The notes beneath the pieces were generated by a model. It saw only the letters and a program-made list of their open reading frames with translations. It was not told the DNA's origin and did no database searches. Shown here piece after piece: positions 1 to 13,600 of a stretch of DNA of 64,000 nucleotides. Location: contig JADHZB010000326.1 of NCBI GenBank assembly GCA_015657535.1, positions 36,067 to 100,066 of the forward strand, given 5' to 3'. Position numbers and translations under genes: made by a program. Position 1 is the first letter of the stretch, and each line of letters starts with the position of its first letter. The stretch is from Nephromyces sp. MM_2019 (taxonomy: Eukaryota > Apicomplexa > Aconoidasida > Nephromycida).

Positions 1-3000
1 AATGATTGCTCTTGTAGAAGCTCCATTGTAACATCCATACCTATATGGAAAGAATGGAATAGCCTATTAAGATAAAAAACACCAAGACAGTCTATAGTCT
101 TCAAGAACGAATTTTTTTGGGAAAAAACCAAGTTTAAACTTCAAAGGTGAAAAGTTGACTAGATTGGTGCTAAACTGAATTAAACTTCCAGCATAACGTA
201 AATTCATTCAAATGCTTACATAATGTACCAGGTCCACGATACCACACAGTAGAAGCATTAATATCACACCTGGAAAAGCTTAAATGTCTTATTGAAAGAA
301 ATTATGGAAACAAAAAGTATTAGCATAATTTCGTGTAAAATTCATAGTTGAAAAAAAATTTCAAGCGAAATATACATAGGATAAAACAAAATAATATAAT
401 TTTATGTCTATTTTAATTATTAAACGGGACAAGAATCTTCACGTAAAAAGCGAGAGTTGATAATGACAAGCCACAAATCAGGCAAATCACCACACAGTAT
501 AAAATTTGATGAAAAAACACTCGAAAATTCACTTTATGAAAAACAATAAAAACTTCACTTTTTCAATGAAAAAACACCCCAAAATCCCCGTTTTTACGCC
601 AAAAAATCCACCTTATGTTTGCAGCTAAATTCATCACTATACAAACAAATTAACATGAAAAAAAAAAACATCCGACCATCAGCCTTGGCCAACTCTAAGT
701 ATTTTGTTAAATGAGCCATATCTTTATCACGGCAACCTCCATTAATGACGACATTCAAAAAATCCTCCTGTAATTGCACAAGAAAAACAAAATTCACGAA
801 ACAAGAAAATGGCAGCTCCTAAACATAATTCCCACGTAAATTTCACAAAATTTCGTCCATTCCTAAATAGAATCTCCCCTAGCTTCCATACTGATGGTGA
901 GACATAGTACACCTCTTTGCAAAAAAGACAAGGTGATGAGCAAGTTGCGTAGCAGGTATGTTCGAAGGTGGTTAACTAATGAATACAGAAGCTAAAATAC
1001 ACCAAATCTCTTGAAAAAAAGAGATTTACACAAAAAATACCCAAAAAAGATGCCTCTAGAAGAAACTACTTTTCATAAAATAGGATATTCTCTGCATGAC
1101 AACTACCCCTATTGTTATAAAACATAAAAAGTTAGGAATATCTAATTCTCGGTCATATTCGCAGTTCACAGGTCTGAAAATTTCACACTTTTCAAAATCT
1201 TCAAAATTTTTTTCAAATTAATTGGATACTTCGTTAGTCTAGAGTCCTGCTTCTTTCAGGTAATTTCTACGATAGAAAATACCAAATCATTTTTAAAAAA
1301 ATACTTCAAAGGCAGTTTTCAGCATAGGTCTCCGTTTCGCTCGAGCTGTAGACCATTTCATGAGCTCTCTTGTCGAAGAAAAAAGTAAAAATTCACTTTT
1401 AAAACAAAAACAAATTTGTTCATTAATGCTTTGTATACAAAAATTTCTATAAAATTTGCTCATAGTCCTTTGCTTTTAACAAGAATTATTTGAGTAAGAA
1501 CCGAAAGTGAAAGCTTTAGAGATTAATGACAAAAAAGAGATGTAAAAATTGATGTTTTGTGAAAAAGACATTTTAGATGAAGAAACGCCACATATGTTCA
1601 TCTTCTTAGAGCTCAATGCGCATAACACATGGCAGGTTCAAGCAATTGAAATCATTAAATTTGGGTGTGCGTCTTTGTGAGTCTTTGTGGGTGAGATTTT
1701 TCAGAAATAATAAGCACCCTAGCCCTCCACAATTTAGTTCTACTAATAACCACAATAGCAGGGGGCTACTGAATCTCAATAATATCACTAGAATAAGCAC
1801 ATAAAAAATAACAGAAAAAATTTCACCTGAGCAGTTATGATTGTATCGTCCTTAATGCCACCTTGCTCATTCATCAGCAAACTAAGCCTTGCCTCATGGA
1901 GAGCCAAACCTGATAAAGAGCAGGATTGAAGATATATAAAACGCTAAAGGAAAGGTTAAAGAAAAAAGCTTCAGTATATCTGCAGTAGCCATTATATGCA
2001 GAGCTAGGTATTTAGATTAACACAGAGTAATGAGTAAGCAGATAACGCCATATAAACGAAATATCAAAAGCCAAAAAATGAGCCATATTCGAGAGGAGAA
2101 AGCAACATTAATTTTACAAAACATGCAGCTTCAACAGATATTCAGATATTGGGGGACAGTATTACTGCCAAAAAATAAGGAAGAAAAACTCACACACACG
2201 GCGTATATCCCAATCGAAGGGTGTATATCCCACACACACGCACACACACATAAAGTATAATCGATAAAAGAAGTAGGATAACACAAAAAACTTATTGCAT
2301 ACAATGGAAAGGCATAACATGCGAAGAAACGAAAAAAAATTTGATAAGGTCACTTGCAGTTCCTCCTCTGCAAAAAGAATATCTTGGCTTACCTTTAACG
2401 TCACCTACAACCAATTTTTCGAGGAATTTAATGCGATCGGCACCGTAAATTCTGAGAAAAGATAATTTACTTGCATTAAAGCTTGCTAAAACACATTTGA
2501 GGGAAGTACTAAACATTATGACATTAATAAAAGCTTTTATGCCTCTTTTTGCTCATGAAACTCACATGCTCACACCGGCAGCTTAAAGTGCTGAAGACTT
2601 TCAATGGAGGGAATCATTGAAACAGGAACAAGTACTTGTCCATACCCACAATATCAAATGAAACGTAATGCTGAATCAGTTATAGCAAAAAACTTTGATA
2701 AACTGAGAATCTTCAATCCTTAGTGGCGATATCAGGAACCAACAAGGTCTTTGCAATAAATGATCAAAAAAATATCTACAGAGGCTATGAGCAGCACTAT
2801 AAACTCTCTTATATATAGGCTATATTTCTTCGAATACATCAAATTTGAAGAGCCGAAAACACACCGAGCAACGGCATGAGGGGTTCCTCATCGAAAGCAG
2901 AGCAATTATATGAAACGCATTAAAAAAATAATCTTGAGAGCACTATACTGACTCAAGGAAATCAAAGTTTTTTTCATGTCATAGATATATAATACATGAC

Positions 3001-3451
3001 TAGATATATCAAGGCCGAGTAGGGGTCATAAGAAAAAAATTGAAAATCAATGGGATTGATGCAAATGGCGGCAAAATCCAAGATGAAAAATACACAAACA
3101 CCAATCCATGAGTAATCTTATGCCGTCATCTTAAGAGGGTGCGAAACGGGCAATGCAATTATTCATAACTTAAAACAAAAATAGACTATGCCACTTTATA
3201 GTGTGTGATATCAGCCATAACGTATGTATCATCCAGAAAGTACAGTAGAGAGGGTCCATTAGGTGATTGAAAACAAACCTGACTTGTCCCATGTGCGATA
3301 CATCAAAGATAGAGGCATTAGAGCGCGTGTGAAGATGTGAAGATATGATGCCATCACTACCATATTGAATAGGAAGGCTCCATCCAGCAAAGTCCACCAT
3401 TTTTCCACCGAATTCCAAGTGCAACGGATACATGGCTGTCTTCAACAGTTG
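1..3451 (-). CDS. GCVT: Glycine cleavage system T-protein (aminomethyltransferase), 3' end beyond window
   Basis: Mitochondrial folate-dependent enzyme that takes the aminomethyl group from the H-protein and makes methylene-THF. Five exons with matching phases are visible: 3451-3279, 2451-2393, 1909-1827, 767-677 and 40-1 (cut by the window edge). Family motifs appear in order: [10 protein letters not shown] and [20 protein letters not shown] in exon 1, then [19 protein letters not shown] across the first junction, [10 protein letters not shown] in exon 3, NGGCRDKD in exon 4 and [13 protein letters not shown] in exon 5. These match the N-terminal half of aminomethyltransferases without gaps. 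Donors are GTTTGT, GTAAGC, GTGAAA and GTCGGA; the last is weak but is the only phase-compatible choice. Exon 1 opens at an AG acceptor directly before a [11 protein letters not shown] stretch. The mitochondrial presequence must lie upstream; a candidate exon is listed separately. Family identity is secure; exact exon ends are inferred. Confidence 0.88.
2188..2251. repeat. Interrupted (AC)n microsatellite in a T-protein intron
   Basis: Two short CA-repeat tracts flank a near-duplicated GTATATCCC-containing segment within the intron between exons 2 and 3 of the T-protein gene. This is typical intronic simple sequence. Confidence 0.8.
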
Positions 3452-5556
3452 CTGCATTGAGGCACGTGAAATATACAAGCTAATTTATAGAGCAATCTCA
3501 GCGAACTATAAGCAGCGTTCACTGAAAAAAAGCAAATATCCTTCTGAATTACTTTACATTAAAAAAAAATTACAACGTACGTGCATTCAACTTCAGACTA
3601 TGCAAAAAGCAACAAATTCTGTAAAAAAATGAAGGGTAAAATCTTTCTCCATGAGGGCTTCTTATTAATGGCAAACAAAGTGAAGCTAGCCCTCTGCAAA
3701 AGTAACACACTGAGCTACAATTCCAGGGCTACTCCAGTTTTAAACTTAGGCAATACATAAAGTGAGGTCCGTGCCTAATAAACATAGTAGGCATACACAG
3801 TGGTATTCGCCCATCAACTATCACAATGGCGACCTCGCACACGTTTGCTATCTGCAATTGTACTATACACACCAACCGCAAATAATAACTGACAAGCTTT
3901 TTTCCTATGCAAATAATTTTACAAAAAAAAAGCAAATTTTATAGCAGTTTCAGCGGGGCAAATTAAGGATGTTCTACAGCGCTATTTACTATTTGACCTT
4001 ACCATTCAACCCAAGCCATAAAGGGAATATAAACTGCGTTGCTAGCAAAAGCTAAATCTCTAATACACGCTGTATAGTAACTTCATGGGTAGAAAAGAAA
4101 CCTTGCTCTAGTTCATCCATGATATATATCCCTTTACCTCCTTATATTTACGCAAATGAAACTGCAAGGGTATCTACAAGTGATGGCATTGCAAAAAATA
4201 TATCGAGCAAATACAGATACTTGGTTTCCCAAATTTCTTACGGTGTTATACAAGTATCCAAACAAACAACATAATGCCGAATACCACAATTATCCATAAC
4301 CCATATTAATACGTAACGGATTTCATAAAAAAACAAAATGTTCTTCCAGTGATGAATATTGGCCTTCATCGTGCGGTATGCTCAGTATCACGCGTAAAAG
4401 CTTTACCACTCAAGTGGAAAGTGTATACCTTAAGGGCGAACGCCGCCCTTTGCAGTGATCAAACACCGAAACGTAGAGAAGGCTTCGGAATCATACATGA
4501 GGGCGTACCTTTGATTCAGAACCGCTAGAAAAACAGCGAGAAAATTGACGTGAAGCAGAAGCGGAAATCCCGCTTCTAGCCCATGTCCTCAACATGGTAG
4601 AGAACGCCATTGCCTTCAATCCGGAAACAATTATAGCTTAGAGAGTCAGAAAAGAAGATGTAAAGCACATACGTATAATGAATGAAGCGGCAGAGTCACA
4701 AAGATGTACGCACAATTGGCACTGATGTTCAGAGCACCATGCGTCCCAAGATCAACCTGACAAAAATGCTGGGTGGCTTTTAGAAATCAGTGAGGCAAAA
4801 AAAGGTACCCAACAGGTTAAGCAAACGACACGTTTGGAGGAGGGCAATTTTTCGGTTTCATGGCAGCGACTGAAGGTGCGACGTACGAGTATATGCTTTG
4901 ATGCTGGGGTCGTGAGCCTCCCACTCTGCCATTGCTGGCAGGATACAGTGAGAAATACCACAGCTTTCATTCATCCCGGTGGACCAATCAGCGGTTTGGC
5001 AAGGGAGTTACGTGTTGCGCATCCCGGGACCTTGCGAGAGATTAAATACAAATATTCAAGGTGCGGCCGTCTGTATCGCAGCGAGGCGCAGCGCTCGTGA
5101 GGGTTTCGGAGTGACTACTGTTTGCTAATCTGCCACTGCGCACTTTACCTCCGATAGCGCGTTTGTAAGCATAGCATCCAGTCCAGGTCGCTGGCTGCCT
5201 ACATGGCGTAGGTGTGGCATTGATACTTTCAGTAAGCGGCGTTTCCACGGAATATTCTTGTTTAAAAACGGATAGAATTCACAAAGTTCTCCATAAACAC
5301 CGTAAGAAATACATATAAACTGCTCAGTATCCGATTTACCCTCAAATACCATGGTACATAATGCCTGTCATTTTTGTATCCCTTGCAATGTACGTCATTG
5401 CTTGCTTTTATTTTTATTTTATGGTTCCAGCTAGTTAGACCAGGAGCTTTCATACGTATACATCTCAACGGTTTCAGATAAACCTATGAGCCCCTCTTTG
5501 AAAGAAAAGGGTTCACTTGCTTCGCAACGTAGTTTAACCGCTGCGAGGCGACTTAC
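3452..5556. other. Putative long intron or upstream region of the T-protein gene
   Basis: No exon is certain here. The segment from about 4360 onwards is less A-rich than the flanks. It contains a (-) frame at 4970-4752 starting with a true ATG and carrying several Arg residues, an alternative presequence exon. The remaining open frames are short and overlap on both strands. Confidence 0.4.
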
Positions 5557-5655
5557 CAAACCTAAGCTTGACAGCAAGATGTCGTTGCTAGTACAAATGT
5601 TTAATCGGCAGTTTCTCAGAAAGTCACTTCTTGCGAGAATCCTTATTGCAAGCAT
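5557..5655 (-). CDS. GCVT: Candidate first exon (presequence) of the T-protein gene
   Basis: An ATG at 5655 opens a 33-codon stretch beginning MLAIRILARSDFLRNCRLN. It is rich in Arg, Leu and Ser with few acids, as in a mitochondrial presequence. It ends in phase 0 at a perfect GTAAGT donor, and the downstream T-protein exon at 3451 also begins in phase 0. The resulting intron would be about 2.1 kb, longer than the others in this gene. Alternatives are another in-frame ATG at 5697, or an ATG-initiated frame at 4970-4752 whose product is also Arg-rich. A 152-codon (+) frame (5486-5944) overlaps and could be the real gene instead, so this is tentative. Confidence 0.35.
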
Positions 5656-6904
5656 CACTTCGACGATCGTGGACTGGTCACAAGCCACTGATGCCATGAA
5701 AAGGCTGTTTTTTGCAGTGACGCCAGAATCTGCTACAAGGTTCCTACCCCAAACGTGGACTAAAGAATTACCGGGTAACTTATTAGCCACAGCGTTAAAG
5801 AGTAAGCCTCCGCGAATTAAAATATGTGCGGTATCACATTATTTTTTCAGGCCGTCTGGCTTGGATGAATTCTATTGCAGCTGCGTCATGACGTTCAAAA
5901 TAACAAAAGCAGAATCTGAGGGCTGCAGAGCGAGCTTGCTCTGAACCTGAGCTAATTTAATAAGTAAGGATACTAAGGATAAGCTTCCAACTATAAGCAG
6001 AGTCATACAAAAAACAACGCCATACACGAGCCTATAATCACCGCATTACTTTTCCAATGATATGCAACTATCGAAAGGTATTATTCGGCAAAAGGCAATA
6101 TAGAATGCCTCAAACCGCTAGCTTTTTTTGCATGAGATAAAAATTACTCCTAAAGTTCGACATAAAACTCCAAAGAACTTCTCGCAACTCCTTAGCTTTC
6201 GTTATAATTTCTGACAATATATCACTACAATCCTCCATTCAAAAGAGTATCCTATAAAACTCAAATTGTTTTGAACTCTTACAAGTCCTATTATCTACCT
6301 TGCTTTCAATATCCGCAGAGAACAATGAGCCTACCGTTACAATATAAAAGGCAACGAACGTAGGCTTTTTCATAAAATAGCTAAAAGGAGTAATTTCACC
6401 TTATTCATGTGTCGACACTCATATTTAATTAAAAAATGGCAGTAAGGAGTCCGCTGTGTTATTACCGATGAGCAATAAGCGTTCATACGTTCACTTCAAC
6501 TGATCAAGCGCTCCTGTATTGTGAGACAGCACGCTAATCACTTTAAAAAGTATCAAATAAGCTTCGTATAAGAAGATTACATCTTGATGTCATAAAAGGA
6601 AGTGTAAGTTTTATAATTCCAATAAAATTCGCAGTCTCTAATTCAGGAGCATTTAATAAAGAAATCGTGTCAATGCTTGAATCGCAAAGCTAGGCAACGG
6701 AGAGATAACATTTTTTCTCAAGCTAACTACCCTGCGTTGCTATTTAAAAGGGGTTCAAGGACATTTTACAGGTTATAATTCAATTATTGCATGTGTGCTG
6801 ATCAATTACGTACTCAAGATGAATAGCCCGTGCACTACTCGAATAGGGCATTGTTCCGGAATTCTGTAGATTTTACGAGGGGTTCAGCAGATCTATCATC
6901 AAAC
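5656..6904. other. Intergenic, no assignable gene
   Basis: The segment holds a 152-codon (+) frame (5486-5944) with no recognisable domain and otherwise A+T-rich sequence. The frame overlaps the candidate (-) presequence exon and I do not call it. No RNA gene was seen. Confidence 0.4.
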
Positions 6905-9900
6905 CTAGAACTGCCCTGAGGAAAGTTTTGAGAATTGCTTCTTCCTGATCTGTCGTTCCGTTTTTTTAATGGTGTTATGCAGCCTCATCTGCCTTTCTGT
7001 TCGAAGGTTATCAACACGTCCTGTAGGAGCCAGGGAGAGTAGTAGAAAGGCTTTGAATGGAAATTACGCCAGTTAGCAGCAATTGCAATTAAACGCCAGT
7101 TAAGTAGGGACTAAGCTATAACAGAGATATTTGTACAAGATATCATGCCAAAAAAACTAGGAAACTAAAATACAAACAATTAGCCCATGGCCAGAGTATC
7201 ATTTGGCAAGCAATATACTAGCAAGCGGTTGACTACATGAATTGGTTCTGCAGATGAGGCTTAGTTCGATACTTATTATCAATTTCGAGCAAACGAGACG
7301 GCTTTCTAGCATCGTATGAATCCAGTTGCCAAGCAAAAATCAGCTTAATACAATCATAAACAAGGTATTTCGAGCGAGAAATTCAATAAGATTTCAGCGT
7401 ACTGGTACACATGAAACTATCCGTACAAAAAAATTAATCTAAGGCCTAGCCAATCGCTTTTGGCCGATAAAAAGGGTCCAAAATTGGTAAACGGCTTAAT
7501 TTACTTCATTAAACAAACGTTTGATTTTAGGCTGCGCCGCCATTGAAAAATCTTTCTTCATCATCCATAGATAATAATGCAGTATAGGTACAAAAAGTTA
7601 TGTTATATTCGTATAGGCTGCAGGGGGGGGAACAAGCAGCGATGCTGGAAGTTGGAGGGGGTCTACACACATAAATCGCGTGGGTTATCCAAAAAAGCAA
7701 TTGAGATCCATATTAATATTGAATCGATAGGAATTATTATAAAAAAAGAGGCAATCCCTTAAAGAAAAAGAAGCAAGCTTAATACAAGCAGATAATTCTT
7801 TTTCGTTGTTTTATAAAGCGGCATGACGTCTAAGTCTATTTCTAAGTGGACAGCAAAAAAAACAAAAAAGTTTCATTGCGCATAAAGAATTACTCATTTT
7901 TCAAAAAATTTGAGTCCACTTTGCTGACCACCAAACAATAGGGTGTGTAATACTCTGAAGGTGAGGAATTAGAAAGAAAGCTATCACCTTTTAGCAGAGA
8001 AAATTAACTACGCACATATACGAGGCCCTTAAACAACTCAAAAATTTCTGTAACTACGAATCTACCAGCAGCTTCAAGGTCTTTACGAAATTTTTCTGCA
8101 GCCAGTTTAGATTTAATATACCCATAAGCTGCTCTGAACCTTCGCGTCCTGTGTACGCTATCTTCGTGCCATTGCACACACCAGCAATTCAACCTGAAGT
8201 ACAAACACAGAGGCACCTTACATTAACACCAAGGATGCCAGTTGCAAAAAAAATAGTAGCATTCCAAGGGAGCAGAAGCGATATTCAAAATTATGAAATA
8301 ATTTTTGACATATTCAATAAGCCTATACATACGAATTCTTTTAGCACACATTTCGGTAAAAAACAGATGTAAACAGCATGGTGCATTTTTAAATATTTGT
8401 ATGATTCAAAGCAAGCAGTAGCTATTATATGATGAAAAAGCGCACATAGCACACTCTCTATAGCTCGTAGTGGCTTCGCTATATGTACGGCCACATAACA
8501 TACATCTAAATTACTTCACCGTTCACTTATGTGGATATAATTAAAGCGACCACATAGAAATCTACACACACACAAAAGGATCATCAAATACCACCAGAGC
8601 CAGCAAAAAAATCCACACACATAAGGCTCATCGAGAGCTCAGCGTATACATTAAAAACCTTTTATAAAAAAAGGTCAAACTCTGCAAACCCAAAGGCGTA
8701 CTTGGGACTAAAGAAAACGCCTTTTACACTAGATATTGTCCACGGAATATTTTCTTGCACACAATTGTACTTCCTAGACCGCCAATCTTGCCATTTTCGA
8801 AGCAAACCAAAGGGGGCATCTTTCCCCAAGTAATCTCCGGCTCTAAGCGCCTCTAGTTGCTAGTAAAAAAAAAGTAGGAGCATCAAATAACACTCTGCTT
8901 ATATTTTGCAACTGAAGCATCTAGAGAAGAAACTAAATTCAAACTTTCTAGCAATTTTGAGGTAAGAGCATAGAATAGGATAAAAGAAAGCAAAAAAAAG
9001 TTACAAGAATAATGCCAAGATTTTAAAGGGTTGTCTAAATTATCTAAAATAAAACTTACATAGATAGTTAAGGTAACAGTACCAACATAATTATAGGCCA
9101 AAAAACAAACCCATACTACGGGCGCAAGCGACTACCCTGCACACAGTTCCCATGCACTCAAAAACAAACCTTCGAACATTATCAGAGGTTAAAAAAGCTA
9201 ATCCTATACTTCACAGATACCAATTTTTTGAGAGTTATTGTCGGAAATATGCTTTTTAGGCTTTCAAAAACTACATATAAACATTGAAATCAGCTCCAAA
9301 AATGAAGCACGGAAGTACACGAATTGAAATAACTTCAGTCGGTACAACAAGAACGACGAAAAAGGTATGAAGGATACACTGAAATAAATGTAAAAAACGC
9401 AATCCTGGAAAAATGTTGCCGTGCGTAATATAAGCAGCATCGTGCTTAATTCAGTGGATAGTTAATAACGTTTTGCTGAGTAAATGTCTTGTTAACCCAC
9501 GTGGCTGCAAACGTTGCATCCTCAGTATATCAAAAAAGAGGGAATGAAGTTAAGAACCCTTCAAGAATACCTTATCAAAGTTTATAAAAGAATCGGCTAA
9601 TTTTGGTAAGTTTACTCAAATATATACAAGAGGTTAAATATTAAAACAAAACGTTCTTCAAGCTTATGTTCGTCTTCAAAACTACAAGATACCCTTTTCG
9701 GGCACATGCATCTAAAAAAGGAGAAGCTAGCCAACGCCAGAGATGATGGTAAAAAGTAGTAAAAGGTGCAATAAGACAAGTCCTAAAGTTGCATTTAGTT
9801 TGATAGTATATTTTCCATTTTTTCAAACCGAAGAATCTTTGCTTTGCAGATACTGGGATGTAGTACGCATGCACTTAATGCTACGCAATGCAGACAACTT

Positions 9901-10689
9901 ACAGTTTGCCAGCGGTAGCCATAAGGAATGAATGTTTGCATCGGATCCAGGTTAGCATGGAAGCAAGGTGGGGGAGGCAAATTCTCTGGTCCTGTTAAAG
10001 GAAATTTCTTGAAACGATAAGAGGTATTCACCGCGTTAAGTGCATTATGAGTAACTAAAAATTAGGCTTTAACCTACTTGAATATGGCAGAAGTAGCATA
10101 ATTCGTTTCATGCATGTAATAATCTCAAAGTTTTTGCAAACAAAATAAATAAAGCGGGATTAACGGATTAGAAAGAGGTGTAAATTCACTAGTGCTCTGT
10201 CTCTCAAGTGATCAAACTACCGTTGAATGGTACAGCATATTGACGAGAAAACACACAAGCTGCTAAGAAAATCTAAACTTTCAATGAAATAGTAAATATT
10301 AATCAGCGGTAGGACGGCGCACACTATAGGAAGGTCTGAATTTGAGGCCATATTCTGGCCTAAGCCATCCAATGGAAGAAAAACAACCGGGAAAACAGTT
10401 GAAGACCTTCTAAAGGTCCTTAGGATGAGACAGTAAAAAAAGCAGAAACAACACAGAATGCATCCGGTAAAAGCAGACCTGGAATAGCGGGATGAAATAC
10501 TTCACGAGATATTGGTTTGTATTTGTGGCTTGAAAATCGAACTTGTAGCGGCCGCGAGGCTACTGCAAGGTTTAGACCAACGGCTGATACAACAGGAGCA
10601 AGACTGCGACATTGAAATTTAGATGGATCCTTAGAAGAATACCGCATCCCATGAAGTGATGCAAAACTTTTCAGAATTAAGTTAAGCAT
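6905..10689 (-). CDS. Unrecognised, probably mitochondrial basic protein, five exons
   Basis: A 272-residue product is built from exons 10689-10479, 10054-9903, 8859-8702, 8193-8012 and 7020-6905; every phase matches (1, 0, 2, 1). The N-terminus MLNLILKSFASLHGMRYSS plus further Arg/Ser-rich residues looks like a mitochondrial presequence. Exon 2 carries a proline-rich ENLPPPPCFH segment and ends at a perfect GTAAGT. Exon 3 contains GLLRKWQDWRSRKY. Exon 4 contains an Arg/Lys/Ala helix-like SKLAAEKFRKDLEAAGRF. The last exon is highly basic, TERQMRLHNTIKKTERQIRK, and ends in TAG. I do not recognise the family; a lineage-specific mitoribosomal or respiratory-complex subunit would fit the presequence and basic tail. 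Uncertain points: exon 1 may end at 10455 instead, exon 3 may end at 8690, and exon 4 could be terminal with a TAA at 8004-8006. Confidence 0.6.
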
Positions 10690-13600
10690 TCTGGCTCATC
10701 TTGCATACTCTTGAAAAAAAAGCAGCCTACAGGGAGCTTCTTTGCTGGATTAAAGAAAAGAATGCATGAACAAGTAAACTAAACGGATAAGATGGCATTT
10801 TGCAGATGCAGAGTAGTTCTAGCAACACAAAATTTCCTAAAGATCATACTTAATTGGTTGACACGGTCGGAGAAGCACATCTGTACCGCATTACTCCTTA
10901 CGCTATATCAATTGCTTAAAGATGACGAAGCGCAGAGGACTCGCCTAAACACCAAAGTTAAAAGCCATCGTGGGCTTTGCTGGCCGCCCACACGGGTGAG
11001 AAATCCAGTACTACGATGAAAGGGATTATGCAGTTGATATACCTGAATGTTTCATCTTGGAAAAAAGATATCTGGGTTTTCAAGTGATATCTCAAAACTA
11101 TAGGTGGCCTGTCTACGTGTCAGCTCAGCGTAAAAGTATTACTCAAATGGTGACATGCTAACTCAACGAAACTGCGGTTGCAGTCTAAAAAGTTGAGTGT
11201 ATAGCGACTGCACTTAGATTCAACGGAGCAAAATGGGAATCTGCTATATGGAATCTCCACGAGGGAGTATCACCGATACCAGGAAGCATACTTCAAACCT
11301 TGCTCATAGCCTTGTAGTGTGGCCTAGGCATAATACCTCCGTAGCATTGAGTGGCACTGTGGTATGATAAAAAGAATACATCACCCTGGGCAAACTACGT
11401 CTTAATGATACACTTTTCGCACACCTGAAAATTCAGGAGGTAATTCAAGGCTCACAAAATGAGTTGCGCATGTCCAGGAATGAGAGATTAGCAAGAAGTT
11501 CCCCAAAAGATGAACTAAATTAGCATGCTTACTGTCATGTTCTATGTTTCAGATAATTAGAAGAATATCATCCCACAGTTTTGCCTGTATAAAGTGGTAC
11601 TGGGCTACCTTAATTTAAAAAGAATATCATCCACCAGTTTTTCCTGCATAAAGTGCTGGTGGGCTACCTTAAAGTTCCGTAGCATTTTTGTTTGCCAAAA
11701 ACTATCATTAGAAAGCTATTTCCAAGCTATCCTCAAGGTTGTTTAAATTGACGAGAGCAGCTTTCGTAAATAATACCACGTTAAAATGAATAAGATGCAC
11801 GAAACGCGATCGCTCTTCCTCCAGACGGTCTCAGCAAGATTTATTGAAAGACGCTTGATTCTGAAGTGAAAGCAGCTATTATAAGGGCCCTGAGTCATTA
11901 AGCATCCAACATGGAAATACTTAATAAAACAGCTTGAAATTCCATTATCTGCAGGCCCTGATGACCAATAACATTAGCAACGCAAAAAAACTTCAGTAAA
12001 TGAAACTTTCAGCTACGGATAGCTCTCATATCTTCGAGCCTTGGCTGTTTGAGGTGTACTATAATGTAGGGGTGCTTGAATTGCTATCAATAGATTCCCA
12101 TATATGTCTTATGAAAGAACTCATGGAATTTAGGCATTCTTCGCGTTTGAGATGAGTTTTCACTGCTGTAAGAGTGAGCTTTAGAGTGCTTTTCGTGCCA
12201 TGAAAAGAGGCCCAGAAAAGATAAGCGCAGAACATATCAATAGTGAAGGTTTCCAAGATGAATTTTATTGTAATTATGTACCCCCGGTATTAACTTACTA
12301 TTTTATGAGCAATATATACTATTACTCTGCTGTTTTTTTCACGACTGCTGATTCTATTTGCCTTGCATTTTATACTTAGTGGGGGAACCACAAATTAGGG
12401 TTGCTTGGGGAATTTCGCGTGCGAAGTGGTAGAGAATAATACGGAGGCAGTTGCCAAATTTGATGTGTAGCTGTTTTGGGTTAGCGACAAAAAATTTTTC
12501 CTTTTTTATATTATCAAGAAGGGATTCTACGCAAACAGTAATAAAGTGCATCTGTATGATTCCTTTGCATTATAGGAAAGAGTTTGAGAATAATTTCCAG
12601 GCAAAATAGTAGACTCTTAACTTTTAGCGTTTTTCTGGTATAAAAAGAATAATTTAGAATATCATGTAAGTATTGATAAGTGTGGTTATATCAATAACAT
12701 GATGGTCTCATATAAATCTACTGATTTCGTAATACATAGATTGCGTTCCGATGTCTACCATAGTTACTGAAACTAAATGAGCACTCGGTAGCATAGGCAT
12801 CATATGTCAATGATGATTGAAGTCACCGTGACTTAAGGTCACCGGTTGAACCCAAGCAGTGAATCTGCTTGAATAATGTGTGATACCACCTGGTTCCTGC
12901 AAAACAAGAAGAAAAATCAGCGCCTATGAATGGGGTACATCGTCGTGGTTACCTTACCAAGCAGATGCAACTACTTTCCCGGCTTAATGGAAGTAATACG
13001 CAAAATCACTAGCTTGTATGCAACTGATAGAGCAAGCTAAGCAAAGTATGACACAAGGTTGCGCTGCAGTCTGATATTTACACTTTGCGTGAGTATTTCT
13101 CATCAGAAAATCATTGGAATTTTTAGCGCAGTCAGTTCGTAAGCATAAACATCATCTTCCAGCTTACAAAGCTTGATGTGCTGCAGGCTATTGCTCGAGC
13201 ACACAGATTAATGCTCGGCTAGTTTCTGACGATACACTTCCAGCTCTAATCTCATTTTGTTATTATGGTAGAGTCATAGCCGCCAGCGCTCCGCTGAGTT
13301 GCACACCGAACTAGAAAGCCATGCTAAGCAGGGGCTATACACACCCTCAGGCTAGTAGATGAAGAAGCTTGAATTTTCGTAAATCACCTAAGTTGAATGG
13401 AGTGCCTTTTGTGCTTGTTACCAAATCTTTTAATTGGCAGCATTGATGCATTGCTAAGCTGCTTGGGGTGTACCGCGTACAGAGCTTACAGATGAAGCAC
13501 GAAGATTACAGAAACAACTTGAAGACATGTCCGCTTCGTGGATTTTGGAGTGCAGCTTATCTGTTGTCTACATCATACTAAACCATTTCTACCTTAGAGT

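Noticed and set aside
5486..5944. 152-codon ATG-initiated (+) open frame
   Set aside because: No recognisable motif; it overlaps a (-) stretch with a perfect GTAAGT donor and presequence-like start. I could not decide between strands, so it is not called as a gene.
12781..12900. Possible tRNA around GGTTGAACCC
   Set aside because: No cloverleaf can be drawn; the flanking arms do not pair.
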